From NCBI RefSeq assembly GCF_019704555.1, contig NZ_AP024745.1, positions 5,340,501 to 5,404,500 of the forward strand: DNA of 64,000 nucleotides, in the 5' to 3' direction. This DNA is from Actinoplanes sp. L3-i22. GTDB lineage: Bacteria; Actinomycetota; Actinomycetes; Mycobacteriales; Micromonosporaceae. Under the pieces are notes generated by a model. It was not told the origin of the DNA and did no database searches. It saw nothing but the letters and a program-made list of their open reading frames with translations. The position numbers and the translations under genes are program-made. Numbering within the stretch: position 1 is the stretch's first letter; each line of letters begins with the position of its first letter. This document shows, piece by piece, positions 32,676 to 41,153 of this stretch.

Positions 32676-34310
32676 ATGACTGGGCGGACCGACAACGACG
32701 TTGACGTGGAAGTGCTGGTGATCGGGGCCGGCGTGGTCGGCATCTACGCGCTCTACCGCGCGCTCGACGCCGGATTCACGGCGCGGACCCTCGAAGCCGG
32801 CGACGGCGTCGGCGGGGTCTGGTACTTCAACCGGTACCCGCAGGCGCGCTTCGACTCGGAGAGCTACACCTACGCGTACATCTTCTCGAAGGACCTGTTC
32901 GACGAGTGGCGCTGGACGGAGGAGTTCGCCACCCAGCCCGAGATCGAGAGCTACCTCAACTTCGTCGTCGACCGCTTCGACCTGCGCGAGCACATCCACA
33001 CCGGCCAGCGGGTCACCTCGGCCGAGTACGACGAGCCGGCCAACGTCTGGACGGTGACGACCGCCAGGGGCGACGTCGTCCGCGCCCGCTGGATCATCTC
33101 GGCCACCGGCGGCCTCTCCGTCCCGCACTACCCGGAGATCGACGGCCTGGACGACTTCGACGGCCTGGCGTACCACACCGGAGACTGGCCGCACACGCCC
33201 GTGGACTTCACCGGCAAGCGCGTCGCCATCATCGGCAACGGCCCCAGCGGCGCCCAGCTGCTCCCGGCCATCGTCGACATCGTCGCGTCGGTCGACCTCT
33301 ACCAGCGCACCCCGACCTGGACCACCCCGCTCAACAACGCCCCGCTCACCGACGAGCGCCACCAATGGCTCAGCGAGAACTGGGACACCGTGGTCACGAC
33401 ACTGACCACCTCGCCGTCGGGCTTCCTGCACGCGCCGGCCGGCAAGTTCTCCACCGCCGACACCGCCGAGCAGCGGCAGGCCTTCTTCGAGACGATCTGG
33501 CGGGCACCCGGCTTCGGCAAGCTGACCATGAACTACTACGACATGACCACGAACCGCGAGCTCAACCTGGAGTTCTGCGAATTCCTGGCCGGCAAGATCC
33601 GCGGCATCGTCGAGGACCCGGTGACCGCCGAGCGGCTGATCCCCACGGACCACCTGTTCGGCGCCAAACGGCCGCCGTTCGTGGCGAACTACTTCGAGTC
33701 GTTCAACAAGCCGGCCGCGTCGCTGATCTCGCTCCGGGAGACCCCGATCGTGCGGGTCGACGCGACCGGCATCGAGACCACCGAGACGCACCGCGACTAC
33801 GACATCATCGTGTACGCGACCGGCTTCGACTTCGGCACCGGAGCGCTCACCCGGATGGGCGTACAGGGACGTGCCGGTCTTGATCTGAGCAAGGACTGGG
33901 AAGACGGCCCGGCCGACTTCGGCGGCTTCAGCGCCCACCGGCTGCCGAACTTCTTCTTCCCCGGCGGCCCGCACGGCGCCGGTGGCGGCAACTATCCGCG
34001 CTACTCCCAGGACCAGGTCGACTGGATCCTGTCGACGCTGATCCACGCGCGCGAGCACGGCTTCGACGTCTTCGAGCCCACGCAGGACCACCAGGACGCG
34101 TGGATGTCCATGATCGAGACGCTGGCCCCGAAGTCGATCTTCTCGGCCGAGCACAGCCACTACTACGGCGCCAACGTCCAGGGCAAGCCCCGCAAGTTCC
34201 TGCTCAACCCGGGCGGGCGCCCCAAGCTGCACGAAATGCTCGGCGAGATGTCCTCGACCGAGAACTACACCGGTGCGTTCGGAAAGGTCGTCAACGATGT
34301 CCACGCCTGA
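32676..34310 (+). CDS. Baeyer-Villiger monooxygenase (class B flavoprotein)
   Basis: 544 residues from ATG 32676 with GAGGGTGGG upstream. FAD motif VLVIGAGVVGIYALYRA, the segment DGVGGVWYFNRYPQARFDSES characteristic of cyclohexanone-type monooxygenases, the BVMO fingerprint FDGLAYHTGDWP (F-x-G-x3-H-T-x2-W-P, about residues 157-168), and the NADPH motif VAIIGNGPSGAQLLPAI are all present. DIIVYATGFDFGTG near 370 is also standard. The enzyme inserts oxygen next to a ketone, giving an ester or lactone, with NADPH and O2. In this setting a cyclic ketone is likely. It overlaps the following EthD-type gene by 14 bases. Confidence 0.92.
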   Translation: MTGRTDNDVDVEVLVIGAGVVGIYALYRALDAGFTARTLEAGDGVGGVWYFNRYPQARFDSESYTYAYIFSKDLFDEWRWTEEFATQPEIESYLNFVVDRFDLREHIHTGQRVTSAEYDEPANVWTVTTARGDVVRARWIISATGGLSVPHYPEIDGLDDFDGLAYHTGDWPHTPVDFTGKRVAIIGNGPSGAQLLPAIVDIVASVDLYQRTPTWTTPLNNAPLTDERHQWLSENWDTVVTTLTTSPSGFLHAPAGKFSTADTAEQRQAFFETIWRAPGFGKLTMNYYDMTTNRELNLEFCEFLAGKIRGIVEDPVTAERLIPTDHLFGAKRPPFVANYFESFNKPAASLISLRETPIVRVDATGIETTETHRDYDIIVYATGFDFGTGALTRMGVQGRAGLDLSKDWEDGPADFGGFSAHRLPNFFFPGGPHGAGGGNYPRYSQDQVDWILSTLIHAREHGFDVFEPTQDHQDAWMSMIETLAPKSIFSAEHSHYYGANVQGKPRKFLLNPGGRPKLHEMLGEMSSTENYTGAFGKVVNDVHA

Positions 34311-34614
34311 CCCTCGTCGCGAGGCGCTGCTGGCCCTCAGCAACCCCATCGAAGGCAAAGACGAAGAATTTCGTACGTGGTACTGGGGCACCCACATCCC
34401 GGAAATCCTCGCGCTGCCCGGCTTCGTGGCGGCCCACCGCTACCGGGTCCCGGACGCGGTCACGCTCGGGGCGCCGCACCGGTACGCCACGCTCTACGAG
34501 GTGGACGGCTCGGCCGACGAGGCCCGCACCCTGCTGTTCACCTCAAACCTGACCACCAGCGACGCCCTCGACGTGGCAACCGCCGTAGTCCTCCCCGTCG
34601 CCGCCGCCGACTGA
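34297..34614 (+). CDS. Small EthD/ferredoxin-like alpha-beta barrel protein
   Basis: 105 residues from ATG 34297, starting 14 bases inside the monooxygenase gene, so the two are coupled. FRTWYWGTHIPEILALPGFVAAHRYRV resembles EthD-type dimeric alpha-beta barrels (YxxxHxPxxxxLPG...RY). Such proteins are often accessory or lactone/ring-processing partners in oxidative catabolic operons, but no reaction can be assigned. Its last 72 bases are overlapped by a phosphotransferase-like gene on the other strand. Confidence 0.65.
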   Translation: MSTPDPRREALLALSNPIEGKDEEFRTWYWGTHIPEILALPGFVAAHRYRVPDAVTLGAPHRYATLYEVDGSADEARTLLFTSNLTTSDALDVATAVVLPVAAAD

Positions 34615-35400
34615 GCCACCCGGGCCGGTTTTGATCCGATACGCCGACCACTGAGCCGTCCAGGCCGCGAGGTCACGCATCCACGGCGCCGTCGATCCGG
34701 CCGACTTGGACGCCCACTTCGCCGCGTTCTTCGCCGCGAAGTGGTCCAGGACCACCGGATCGGCGGACCGCCACGCGGGTTGGCGCGCCAGCCATCGGTC
34801 AGCCTGCTCGGGGGTATGGCCGGCGCCGATCAGCCACGGCGTGAGCATGGCCGGCTCGACCCACGGTGCTGCCCTGGTCGCCATCGCCCAGTCGACGATG
34901 CGCAGGCCGTGCCGGGTCACGATCAGGTTGGCCGGGCCGAGGTCGGTATGCACGAGCGTGTCGCCGCTCATCGCCGGATGGTCGAACCCGAGCCGCGCTT
35001 GCGGGCTGAACAGCGGCACATCGGGTGCCGGGGTCTCCCCGAGAACCGTCAGTGCCCCGCCGAGGAGCTCCAGACCGGGACTGCCCGGGGACAGGTCGGC
35101 GTGCGGGCCCGCGCAGTGCTCGAAGCCCACCGCCAGCCAGCCGGCCGCCTCGAAGTGCCAGGCGACCGCGGGTGAGTGCGGCCCGCTGACGGCCTCGCTC
35201 ACCCGCCGCTCGAATCGCAGCGACCGGACACCGAAGTCGCTGCGGGCCGCCTTGACGAACACCGTGCCACTCGTCCCGGTGACGGTCGCGGCTATCTCCG
35301 CGTGGTCACCGGTCGTGGCGGGGACGACACGAAGTCCGCCGACGCGGTCGGCCACCTCTTTCGTGACGGCCTCGGGCAACGCGGTCCAGTCAATGCGCAT
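34543..35400 (-). CDS. Aminoglycoside phosphotransferase-family kinase-like protein
   Basis: 285 residues from ATG 35400. The APH/choline-kinase pattern is seen in GTVFVKAARSDFGVRSLRFERRVSEAV (Lys and Glu of the N-lobe), the catalytic loop LVHTDLGPANLIV (about 149-161) and the metal-binding IVDWAMATRAAPW. The substrate may be a small hydroxylated compound or antibiotic. The C-terminal about 24 residues (GPGGSVGGGDGEDYGGC...) lie antisense to the EthD-type gene and look like read-through, so the functional end may be earlier. It seems unrelated to the flanking catabolic genes. Confidence 0.75.
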   Translation of the reverse strand: MRIDWTALPEAVTKEVADRVGGLRVVPATTGDHAEIAATVTGTSGTVFVKAARSDFGVRSLRFERRVSEAVSGPHSPAVAWHFEAAGWLAVGFEHCAGPHADLSPGSPGLELLGGALTVLGETPAPDVPLFSPQARLGFDHPAMSGDTLVHTDLGPANLIVTRHGLRIVDWAMATRAAPWVEPAMLTPWLIGAGHTPEQADRWLARQPAWRSADPVVLDHFAAKNAAKWASKSAGSTAPWMRDLAAWTAQWSAYRIKTGPGGSVGGGDGEDYGGCHVEGVAGGQV

Positions 35401-35522
35401 CGATCAGGTAGCCCTCTCAGATCCCCGGATTCGGCGGGCAGCAGGACCTCGCCTCGCCATCCCGGAACTCGGGGGTCGATGTGGTAGCCGGTCGCCTTGA
35501 GCGCCTGGCGGATCTACTCCAT
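35401..35522 (-). pseudogene. Possible gene remnant with an early stop
   Basis: On the minus strand ATG 35522 is followed by GAG and a TAG stop; beyond it the frame reads IRQALKATGYHIDPRV then PGWRGEVLLPAESGDLRG with protein-like character. It could be the tail of a small lost gene. No family is recognised and chance is possible. Confidence 0.25.
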
Positions 35523-35665
35523 GCTCGCCGTCGGAATCGGCACGTGGTGGACGAATCCTCCCGCAATCTGCTCGCAGGCCGACTGAGTCGGGGGAGCGGG
35601 CCGGGGTGTCCCAGGCCGTGGAATTCGGCGGGGATGCCTTGGCCCCGGCCTCCTACGCTGCGCGC

Positions 35666-36238
35666 ATGACCGACACCTCCCTGCTGCCCGCCGCGGTGGC
35701 CGTCGCCTATCGCCGGGCCGAGACCGCCGGGTTCGGCTACTCCAGCGAACCGCTCGCCGGGCAGCTGCTGGCGACGCTGAGTGCCGCCGTGCGCCCGGGC
35801 GGCCGGATTCTCGAACTCGGCACCGGGGCCGGCGCCGGCCTGGCGTGGATCGGTCACGGCCTCGGCGATCGCCGGGATGTCGAGGTCGTCTCGGTGGAGT
35901 TCGACAAGAGCCTGGCCACCGCGGTCCGGGAGGCCGGTCTGCCGGACCGGTTCGAGGTCCGCGTCGGTGACGCCGAGGCGCTGCTGCCGGAGCTCGGCAC
36001 CTTCGACCTGGTCTTCGCGGATGCCCCGGCCGGGAAGTGGACCGGCCTGGACCTGACCATTGCCGCGCTCGCCGACGGCGGGGTGCTGTTCGTCGACGAC
36101 ATGGACCCGGGCCGGTACGCCGAACCGGAGCACCGGGCGGTGGTCGACGGCATCCGGCGCACGCTCACCGGGCACGACGCGCTGGTCGCCACCGACCTCC
36201 CGGTGGGCAGCGGATTCATCCTGGCCGTCCGCCGCTGA
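35666..36238 (+). CDS. SAM-dependent O-methyltransferase-like protein
   Basis: 190 residues from ATG 35666. Class I methyltransferase: LSAAVRPGGRILELGTGAGAGLAWIGHGL (motif I about 37-60), VVSVEFDKSLATAVREAGL, VRVGDAEALLPELGTFDLVFADAPAGKW, and GGVLFVDDMDPG, as in the catechol O-methyltransferase-like family. A 265-base gap separates it from the upstream gene. Substrate unknown; there is no clear link to the surrounding pathway. Confidence 0.8.
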   Translation: MTDTSLLPAAVAVAYRRAETAGFGYSSEPLAGQLLATLSAAVRPGGRILELGTGAGAGLAWIGHGLGDRRDVEVVSVEFDKSLATAVREAGLPDRFEVRVGDAEALLPELGTFDLVFADAPAGKWTGLDLTIAALADGGVLFVDDMDPGRYAEPEHRAVVDGIRRTLTGHDALVATDLPVGSGFILAVRR

Positions 36239-36292
36239 CCGGAAGCGGAAGATCGCGTTCCGCTCAACCGGTCGGACCCGGCCTACAACGCG

Positions 36293-37114
36293 TCAGCCGC
36301 CGGCCTTCGCCGACTCGGGGCGGGCGCCGGTGAAGCGCCGGGTCAGCAGCGCCGCCGCCTCCTTGACGAGCGCGGTCATCTCGGCCGTCCGGGTGGCGTT
36401 GAAACGCGTCTCCGGAATGGTGATGCCGACATCGCCGATCACCGCGTCGGCCGGCCCCAGCACCGGGGCGGCGATGGCGATCGCCCCGTCGATCCGCTCC
36501 CCGTGCGACAGCGCGTACCCGTCCCGCCGGATCTGGGCCAGCCGCTCGGCCAGCTTGTCCGCGTCGACCAGCGTCCGCTCGGTGAGCGCGTCCAGCGCCC
36601 CGTGGATGATCTGATCCTGCACGTCGGCGGGCAGGAAGGCGAGGATCGCCAGCCCGCTGGCCCCGGCGTGCAGCGGCAGCCAGACGCCCTGGGGCACCGT
36701 GTACCGCAGCGGGTGCGGGGACTCGACCGAGACCGCGAACATCAGCCGGCGGCGCTGTTCGTTGTAGACCGCGAAGAACGACGACTCGCCGCTCTCCTTG
36801 CTCAGGTCGGCCAGCACGTCGGTGGCCGCCTCGCGGATCGGGAAGCGGGTGCTGGCGGTCCAGGCCAGGCGCAGGAACTCCATGCCCAGGCGGTAGTTGC
36901 CGGCCGGGGTGCGCGACACCATCCCCAGCTCCTCCAGGTCGCCGAGCAGCCGGTGGGCGGTGCTGGCGCTGACCCCGAGACGGTTGCCGAGCTCGCGCAC
37001 GCCGTAGGACGGCTCGCCGCTGTCGACCATCAGGGTGACGATCTCGATCCCGCGCGCCAGGGGATGACGCTGCCGGTCGGGGGCGCTCGGCGCTCCGGTT
37101 GCCTGCGTGTCCAC
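36293..37114 (-). CDS. IclR-family transcriptional regulator, candidate controller of the catabolic locus
   Basis: 273 residues from GTG 37114 with AGAGGAG six bases upstream; no ATG fits. The winged helix is ARGIEIVTLMVDSGEPSYGVRELGNRLGVSASTAHRLLGDLEELGMVSRTPAGNYRLG (about 22-78). The C-terminal effector domain includes LPLHAGASGLAILAFLP, GYALSHGERIDGAIAIAAPVLGPADAVIGDVGITIPETRF. IclR proteins control aromatic, terpenoid and other catabolic operons. A box GGTTCTCTTAAACAAAACA 46 bases upstream is alike to those near the P450, reductase, MFS and ALDH promoters, which suggests autoregulation and a shared regulon. Confidence 0.88.
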   Translation of the reverse strand: MDTQATGAPSAPDRQRHPLARGIEIVTLMVDSGEPSYGVRELGNRLGVSASTAHRLLGDLEELGMVSRTPAGNYRLGMEFLRLAWTASTRFPIREAATDVLADLSKESGESSFFAVYNEQRRRLMFAVSVESPHPLRYTVPQGVWLPLHAGASGLAILAFLPADVQDQIIHGALDALTERTLVDADKLAERLAQIRRDGYALSHGERIDGAIAIAAPVLGPADAVIGDVGITIPETRFNATRTAEMTALVKEAAALLTRRFTGARPESAKAGG

Positions 37115-37159
37115 GTCCTGCTCCTCTGCCTGTCCGGGAATCCCGCTCAGTCGAATGGC

Positions 37160-37178
37160 GGTTCTCTTAAACAAAACA
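37160..37178. promoter_or_regulatory. IclR-box-like site in front of the iclR gene
   Basis: GGTTCTCTTAAACAAAACA matches the reverse form of the reference box, CGTTCTCTACAACGAAACG, at 14 of 19. On the minus strand TAGTGT, a possible -10, ends one base before it. Confidence 0.55.
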
Positions 37179-37203
37179 CTAGCAGGGCGGACGTACGACG
37201 AAA

Positions 37204-37227
37204 GCCCCGCACCGATCGGTGCGGGGC
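37204..37227. terminator. Terminator of the ferredoxin/reductase operon
   Basis: GCCCCGCACC-GATC-GGTGCGGGGC is a perfect 10-bp stem with a four-base loop, 18 bases past the reductase stop. On the minus strand it is followed by TTTCGTCG. It insulates the iclR promoter. Confidence 0.8.
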
Positions 37228-37245
37228 CTCTTCGCGGGTGGCCGG

Positions 37246-38556
37246 TCAGGCGATGCCGGCCGCCGCCAGCATGCTCGCCGTGTCGTGCAGCTTGACCCGG
37301 TCGCGCCCGTGCGCGGCGCCCAGCCGCGCCTCGGCGGCCTCGATGCGCTGCCAGCGGTCCCAGCCGACCACCGGTACGCCGCGCGAGCGCAGCAGGTCGT
37401 CGACCGGCCCGCCGGCCAGGTCCCGATCGAGCAGGGCGGGAGCGTCGGCCAGGAGGCTGGCCACGGTCTCGCTCGCGCACAGGCGATTGGTGCCGATCAC
37501 GCCGCTGGGTCCGCGCTTGGCCCAGCCCACGACGTAGAGCCCGCCGGCCCGGTCGACGCGGGAGTCGGCGTGCGGGATCGTCCCGGTGGCGTCGTCGAAG
37601 GGGGCGCCCGGCAGCGGCGTGCTGCGGTAGCCCACCGCCGGCAGGACCAGGCCGGCGTCGATCTCCTCGACGACGGTGGGATCGCTGGTGCGGGCCAGGC
37701 GCACCGTCCGCACGCCGGTGTCGCCGGTGAACTCGATCGGGGTCCGGTCGAACAGCAACCGGATGCGCCGGTCGCGGCCCGCCGGCTCCCGGTCGGCGAT
37801 CTTCTGCAGCGAGGCGAGCAGCCGCTTGGTGGCCGGCTCACCGGCGACGCGAGAGAGCTCGGCGTCGGGCAGCGCCAGGTCCGCGGGCTCGACGATCAGG
37901 TCGGCGCTCGGCACCGCGGCCAGTTCGAGCAGCTCCTTGTTGGTGAACCTGGCGAACCGCGGGCCGCGGCGCCCGACGACGGTGACCTCGCGGACCGCGT
38001 GCCCGGCCAGCGCGTCGATCACGTGCTCGGGCACGTCGGTGCGGCGCAGCTCGTCCGGGGTACGGACCAGCATGCGCGCCACGTCGAGCGCCACGTTGCC
38101 GACGCCCACGACCATGGCCCGCTCGGCGGCCAGCAGCGCGGTGTCGAAGGTCGCGTCCGGGTGGCCGCTGTACCAGGACACGAAGTGCCGGGCGGGCAGG
38201 ACGCCGGGCAGGTGCTCGCCGGGGACACCGAGCCGGCGGTCCAGCGGCGCGCCGGCGGCCAGCACCACGGCGTCGTAGCGGGCACGCAGCTCGTCGAGGC
38301 CGAGGTCGGCGCCGACTGTCACGTTGCCGAGGAACCGCACGCGGGGGGACTCGAACGTCTCGGCCAGCGCGGCGACGATCGACTTGATCTTCTGGTGGTC
38401 CGGCGCGACGCCGTACCGGACCAGGCCGAACGGGGTGGGCAGGCGCTCGAACACGTCCACCGCGACGTCCCGGTCGGCCTCCTCGGTCAGGATCTGCGCG
38501 CAGTACAGGCCGGCCGGGCCGGAGCCGACGATCGCGACACGCAGCGGGCGGGCCAT
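37246..38556 (-). CDS. FprA-type ferredoxin/adrenodoxin-NADP+ reductase
   Basis: 436 residues from ATG 38556, overlapping the ferredoxin stop (TGATG). FAD motif RVAIVGSGPAGLYCAQIL, RLPTPFGLVRYGVAPDHQKIK (adrenodoxin reductase signature), NADP motif MVVGVGNVALDVARMLVR and C-terminal YVVGWAKRGPSGVIGTNR are all in place at the family's length. It passes electrons from NADPH to the FdxA-type ferredoxin encoded just upstream and perhaps on to the P450s. This gives the locus a second reductase besides the putidaredoxin-reductase type at 22.4 kb. Confidence 0.9.
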   Translation of the reverse strand: MARPLRVAIVGSGPAGLYCAQILTEEADRDVAVDVFERLPTPFGLVRYGVAPDHQKIKSIVAALAETFESPRVRFLGNVTVGADLGLDELRARYDAVVLAAGAPLDRRLGVPGEHLPGVLPARHFVSWYSGHPDATFDTALLAAERAMVVGVGNVALDVARMLVRTPDELRRTDVPEHVIDALAGHAVREVTVVGRRGPRFARFTNKELLELAAVPSADLIVEPADLALPDAELSRVAGEPATKRLLASLQKIADREPAGRDRRIRLLFDRTPIEFTGDTGVRTVRLARTSDPTVVEEIDAGLVLPAVGYRSTPLPGAPFDDATGTIPHADSRVDRAGGLYVVGWAKRGPSGVIGTNRLCASETVASLLADAPALLDRDLAGGPVDDLLRSRGVPVVGWDRWQRIEAAEARLGAAHGRDRVKLHDTASMLAAAGIA

Positions 38557-38876
38557 CAGCTCCCCTGGGGCGGCAGCTGAACGACGTAGTCGACGTCGTG
38601 CTCGATCCGGCCGAGCTTGCGGGCGCCCTTGAGCGGGCCGGTCGCCTCGAAGAACTCGGCGTTGAGGTCGAGGAACTTCTCGTCCTCGCCGGCCAGGTCG
38701 CCGTCGAAGCGGATCGCCGACATCGGGCACACCTCTTCGCAGGCGCCGCAGTCGATGCACTGGTCCGGGTTGATGTACATCATCCGGGCGCCCTCGTAGA
38801 TGCAGTCGGCCGGGCAGACCTGGATGCAGCTCTTGTCCTGAACGTCGACGCAGCCCTGCGTCACCACGAAGGTCAT
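38556..38876 (-). CDS. Seven-iron ferredoxin (FdxA type)
   Basis: 106 residues from ATG 38876 with GGAGAAG upstream. First cluster CVDVQDKSC...CP (3Fe-4S) and second CIDCGACEEVCP (4Fe-4S) follow the FdxA order, and the C-terminal tail EFFEATGPLKGARKLGRIEHDVDYV is that of actinobacterial 7Fe ferredoxins. It is the natural partner of the FprA-type reductase in the same operon. Confidence 0.9.
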   Translation of the reverse strand: MTFVVTQGCVDVQDKSCIQVCPADCIYEGARMMYINPDQCIDCGACEEVCPMSAIRFDGDLAGEDEKFLDLNAEFFEATGPLKGARKLGRIEHDVDYVVQLPPQGS

Positions 38877-38925
38877 GTTCTTCTCCAACGGAACGTATGT
38901 CACACACAACGGGACGGGCTCCGGT

Positions 38926-38946
38926 CGTACCGAAGCAAGGTTTTGA
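38926..38946. repeat. Short intergenic repeat, copy 1
   Basis: CGTACC, then G, then AAGCAAGGTTTTGA. The same 21 bases with one change occur at 62111-62131, 23 kb away and also between genes. A looser relative (CGTACCGTAAGCGGATTTTGA) lies at 3910-3930. Function unknown. Confidence 0.45.
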
Positions 38947-39007
38947 CGGCCCGGCCCGGTGGCCGCAGCAGTGAGTGGCCGAACGGGATGGATGTTCGGT
39001 TGAGCGG

Positions 39008-39205
39008 TCAGTCGGCGAGCGAGAGGGCGCGGCCCGGGCAGACGTTGACCGCTTCCCGGGCCCGGGCGAGTCCGGCGTCGTCGTGCGGTTGCGCGCGGAG
39101 CAGGACGACCAGGCCGTCGGCGTCGTCCTGGTCGAAGGCGTCCGGGTCGACCAGGACGCACTGCCCGGAGCCGACGCAGCGGTCCCGGTTGGCCTCGAGG
39201 TGCAT
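39008..39205 (-). CDS. P450-associated ferredoxin, [3Fe-4S]-type (second)
   Basis: 65 residues from ATG 39205, two bases after the P450 stop. Ligands are C-VGSGQ-C and the Cys in NVCPG. It should donate electrons to the P450 encoded directly upstream in the same operon. Confidence 0.85.
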   Translation of the reverse strand: MHLEANRDRCVGSGQCVLVDPDAFDQDDADGLVVLLRAQPHDDAGLARAREAVNVCPGRALSLAD

Positions 39206-39207
39206 GC

Positions 39208-40377
39208 TCACCACGCCACCTGCAGCTCGTTGACGCCGTAGTTCGGGCCGTTCTCCTTGAACGGGATCTCGTCGAACGGCACCGCCAGCCGCAGCGTGGG
39301 CATCCGGCGCAGCACGGTGGCGAGGACGATCTCCAGCTCCAGGCGGGCGAGGTTCTGGCCGAGGCACTGGTGCGGGCCGAACCCGAACGCGAGGTGGTTG
39401 CGGGCCAGCCGGGTGAAGTCGAGGTCGTCCGGCTCGGGGAAGACCGATGCGTCCCGGTTCGCGGTGTGGGCGAGCCCGAACACCACCTCGCCCTCCCGGA
39501 TCAGGACGCCGCCGATCTCGATGTCGGCCAGTGCGAGGCGCTGGTGCCCGACCTCGGCGATGGTGAAGTAGCGCAGCAGCTCCTCCACCGCGCCGACGGT
39601 GATCGCCGGGTCGTCGCGGAGCGCCTGCAGCTTCTCGCGCCGGTCCAGCAGGGTGGCGATGGACAGCGAGATCATGTTCGCGGTGGTCTCGTGCCCGGCG
39701 ATCAGCAGCAGGAACCCGATCGGGCCGAGGTCCTCGGGGGCGACGCCGGCGGCGAGCTGGCGGGTGAGCAGGTCGTTGCCCGGCTCCTTGAGCTTCTGCT
39801 GGACCAGGTCGGCGAGGTAGCCGCGCAGGTTGGCGACGGCGGCGCCCTTCTGCTCCGGGGTCGTGTCGATCCGCGAGAAGTTCGCGCTGTTCTCCTGGAA
39901 GAAGGCGTGATCCGTGTACGGCACCCCGAGCATCTCGGAGATGACCATCGACGGGATCGGCAGCGAGAGCGCCTCGACCAGATCGGTGTGCGCCGGCCCG
40001 GCCAGCATCGCGTCGATGCTCTCGTCGACCATCTGCTGGATCCGCGGCCGCCAGGCGGCCAGCCGCGACACGGTGAACTCGCCGATCAGCGAGCGGCGCA
40101 GCGCGGTGTGCTCGGGCGGATCCATCTCGATCAGCCCCGGTTTGTAGTCCGGCCCCATGTGGGCCATGTGCGCGGGGTGCCGCGGGTCGCGACGGTCCGA
40201 GCTGAACCGGGTGTCCATCAGCATGGCCCGGACGTCCTCGTGCCGGGTGAGCACCCAGAGCTCGCGGCCGTCGGGCCGGCGCACCCGGCTGATCGGGGCC
40301 TCGGCCTGCAGTTTCACGTGATCGGCCGGCGGCCGGTAGGGCTCCGTACGGGTGAACGAGATCGTCGGTGACGTCAT
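39208..40377 (-). CDS. Cytochrome P450 (second of three), CYP105-like
   Basis: 389 residues from ATG 40377, which has CCAGGAG eight bases upstream; an in-frame ATG at 40419 is less well placed. Haem loop FGFGPHQCLGQNLAR (Cys about 339), ExxR in EELLRYFTI, I-helix IAGHETTANM, and PPEHTALRRSLIGEFTV of the C-helix are all intact. The pattern resembles CYP105-like soluble actinomycete P450s. It forms a two-gene operon with its ferredoxin. The upstream sequence has only a poor match to the IclR box, so its control is uncertain. The TetR gene at 40.5 kb is divergent and is an alternative regulator. Confidence 0.9.
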   Translation of the reverse strand: MTSPTISFTRTEPYRPPADHVKLQAEAPISRVRRPDGRELWVLTRHEDVRAMLMDTRFSSDRRDPRHPAHMAHMGPDYKPGLIEMDPPEHTALRRSLIGEFTVSRLAAWRPRIQQMVDESIDAMLAGPAHTDLVEALSLPIPSMVISEMLGVPYTDHAFFQENSANFSRIDTTPEQKGAAVANLRGYLADLVQQKLKEPGNDLLTRQLAAGVAPEDLGPIGFLLLIAGHETTANMISLSIATLLDRREKLQALRDDPAITVGAVEELLRYFTIAEVGHQRLALADIEIGGVLIREGEVVFGLAHTANRDASVFPEPDDLDFTRLARNHLAFGFGPHQCLGQNLARLELEIVLATVLRRMPTLRLAVPFDEIPFKENGPNYGVNELQVAW

Positions 40378-40493
40378 GGCGGGCTCCTGGGAGGCGCTAA
40401 GCTGTAAACGGAAGGTCATCGTCCGGTTATCTCTGCGAGGCTAATCACACGATGCCGTCCCCGGCCATACTTTTCGACAGGGGATTTTAAAAA

Positions 40494-41144
40494 TTGGCTA
40501 GCGAGTCGACGATGCGCGCGGACGCCCGGCGCAACCTGCAGCAGATCATCGCGACGGCGATGCGGATGTTCGGCGAGTCGGGCCTGGACGTGCCGATGGA
40601 GGCGATCGCCCGCCGGGCCGGCGTCGGCGTCGGCACGTTGTACCGGCGCTTCCCGGACCGTGGCGAGCTGGTCGCCGCGGTCGCCGCGCACGCCTTCCGG
40701 GCCGTGCTGGAAGACCTGCGGGCCGCGTCCCGGGAGTCGGCGAGCGCCTGGGACGCGCTGGTCCGGTTGCTGACCGGTTCGGAGAACCTGCTCCTGACGA
40801 TTCATCTGGCCTTCCTGTCTCCGCAGGTCTGGACCCCGGTGCACGCCGCGCCGGAGTCCCGCGACGTGCACCGGGAGATGATGGGCGCGCTGGACGCCCT
40901 GGTGCGCGACGCGCAGCGGGAGGGCGCGATCCGCGCCGACGTCGGTTCCGGGGACGTGCTGAGCCTGGTGTCGCTGGTGCTCGGGTCGCCGCTCGCGGCC
41001 GCCGATCCGGCCGGGCGGGTCCGGGCGCAGCGGTGGCTGCGTCTGGTGCTCGACGGGCTGCGCGCGGACCCGGGGAGCACGCTGCCCGGGTCCGCGGTCA
41101 CGCTCGGGGATCTGGGGGTCGCCGAATTGAGCCTGCGTGATTAA
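40494..41144 (+). CDS. TetR-family transcriptional regulator
   Basis: 216 residues from TTG 40494, with AGGGG ten bases upstream; ATG 40512 is an equally possible start. HTH: ADARRNLQQIIATAMRMFGESGLDVPMEAIARRAGVGVGTLYRRFPDRGELVAAV (about 9-63). The C-terminal domain (TetR_C_33-like) has AFLSPQVWTPVHAAPESRDVHREMMGALDALV. It is divergent from the P450-ferredoxin pair and convergent with the MFS gene. It probably represses the P450 pair. Confidence 0.85.
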   Translation: MASESTMRADARRNLQQIIATAMRMFGESGLDVPMEAIARRAGVGVGTLYRRFPDRGELVAAVAAHAFRAVLEDLRAASRESASAWDALVRLLTGSENLLLTIHLAFLSPQVWTPVHAAPESRDVHREMMGALDALVRDAQREGAIRADVGSGDVLSLVSLVLGSPLAAADPAGRVRAQRWLRLVLDGLRADPGSTLPGSAVTLGDLGVAELSLRD

Positions 41145-41153
41145 AACAGTCGT

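Noticed and set aside
38877..38895. Match to the IclR box (13 of 19) at the FdxA start
   Set aside because: Most of the match is the ribosome binding site and start codon of the ferredoxin gene, so resemblance is probably incidental; kept out of the regulon.
40380..40440. IclR box in front of the second P450
   Set aside because: Best alignment (around CGCTAAGCTGTAAACGG) reaches only about 10 of 19 and the core is not kept.
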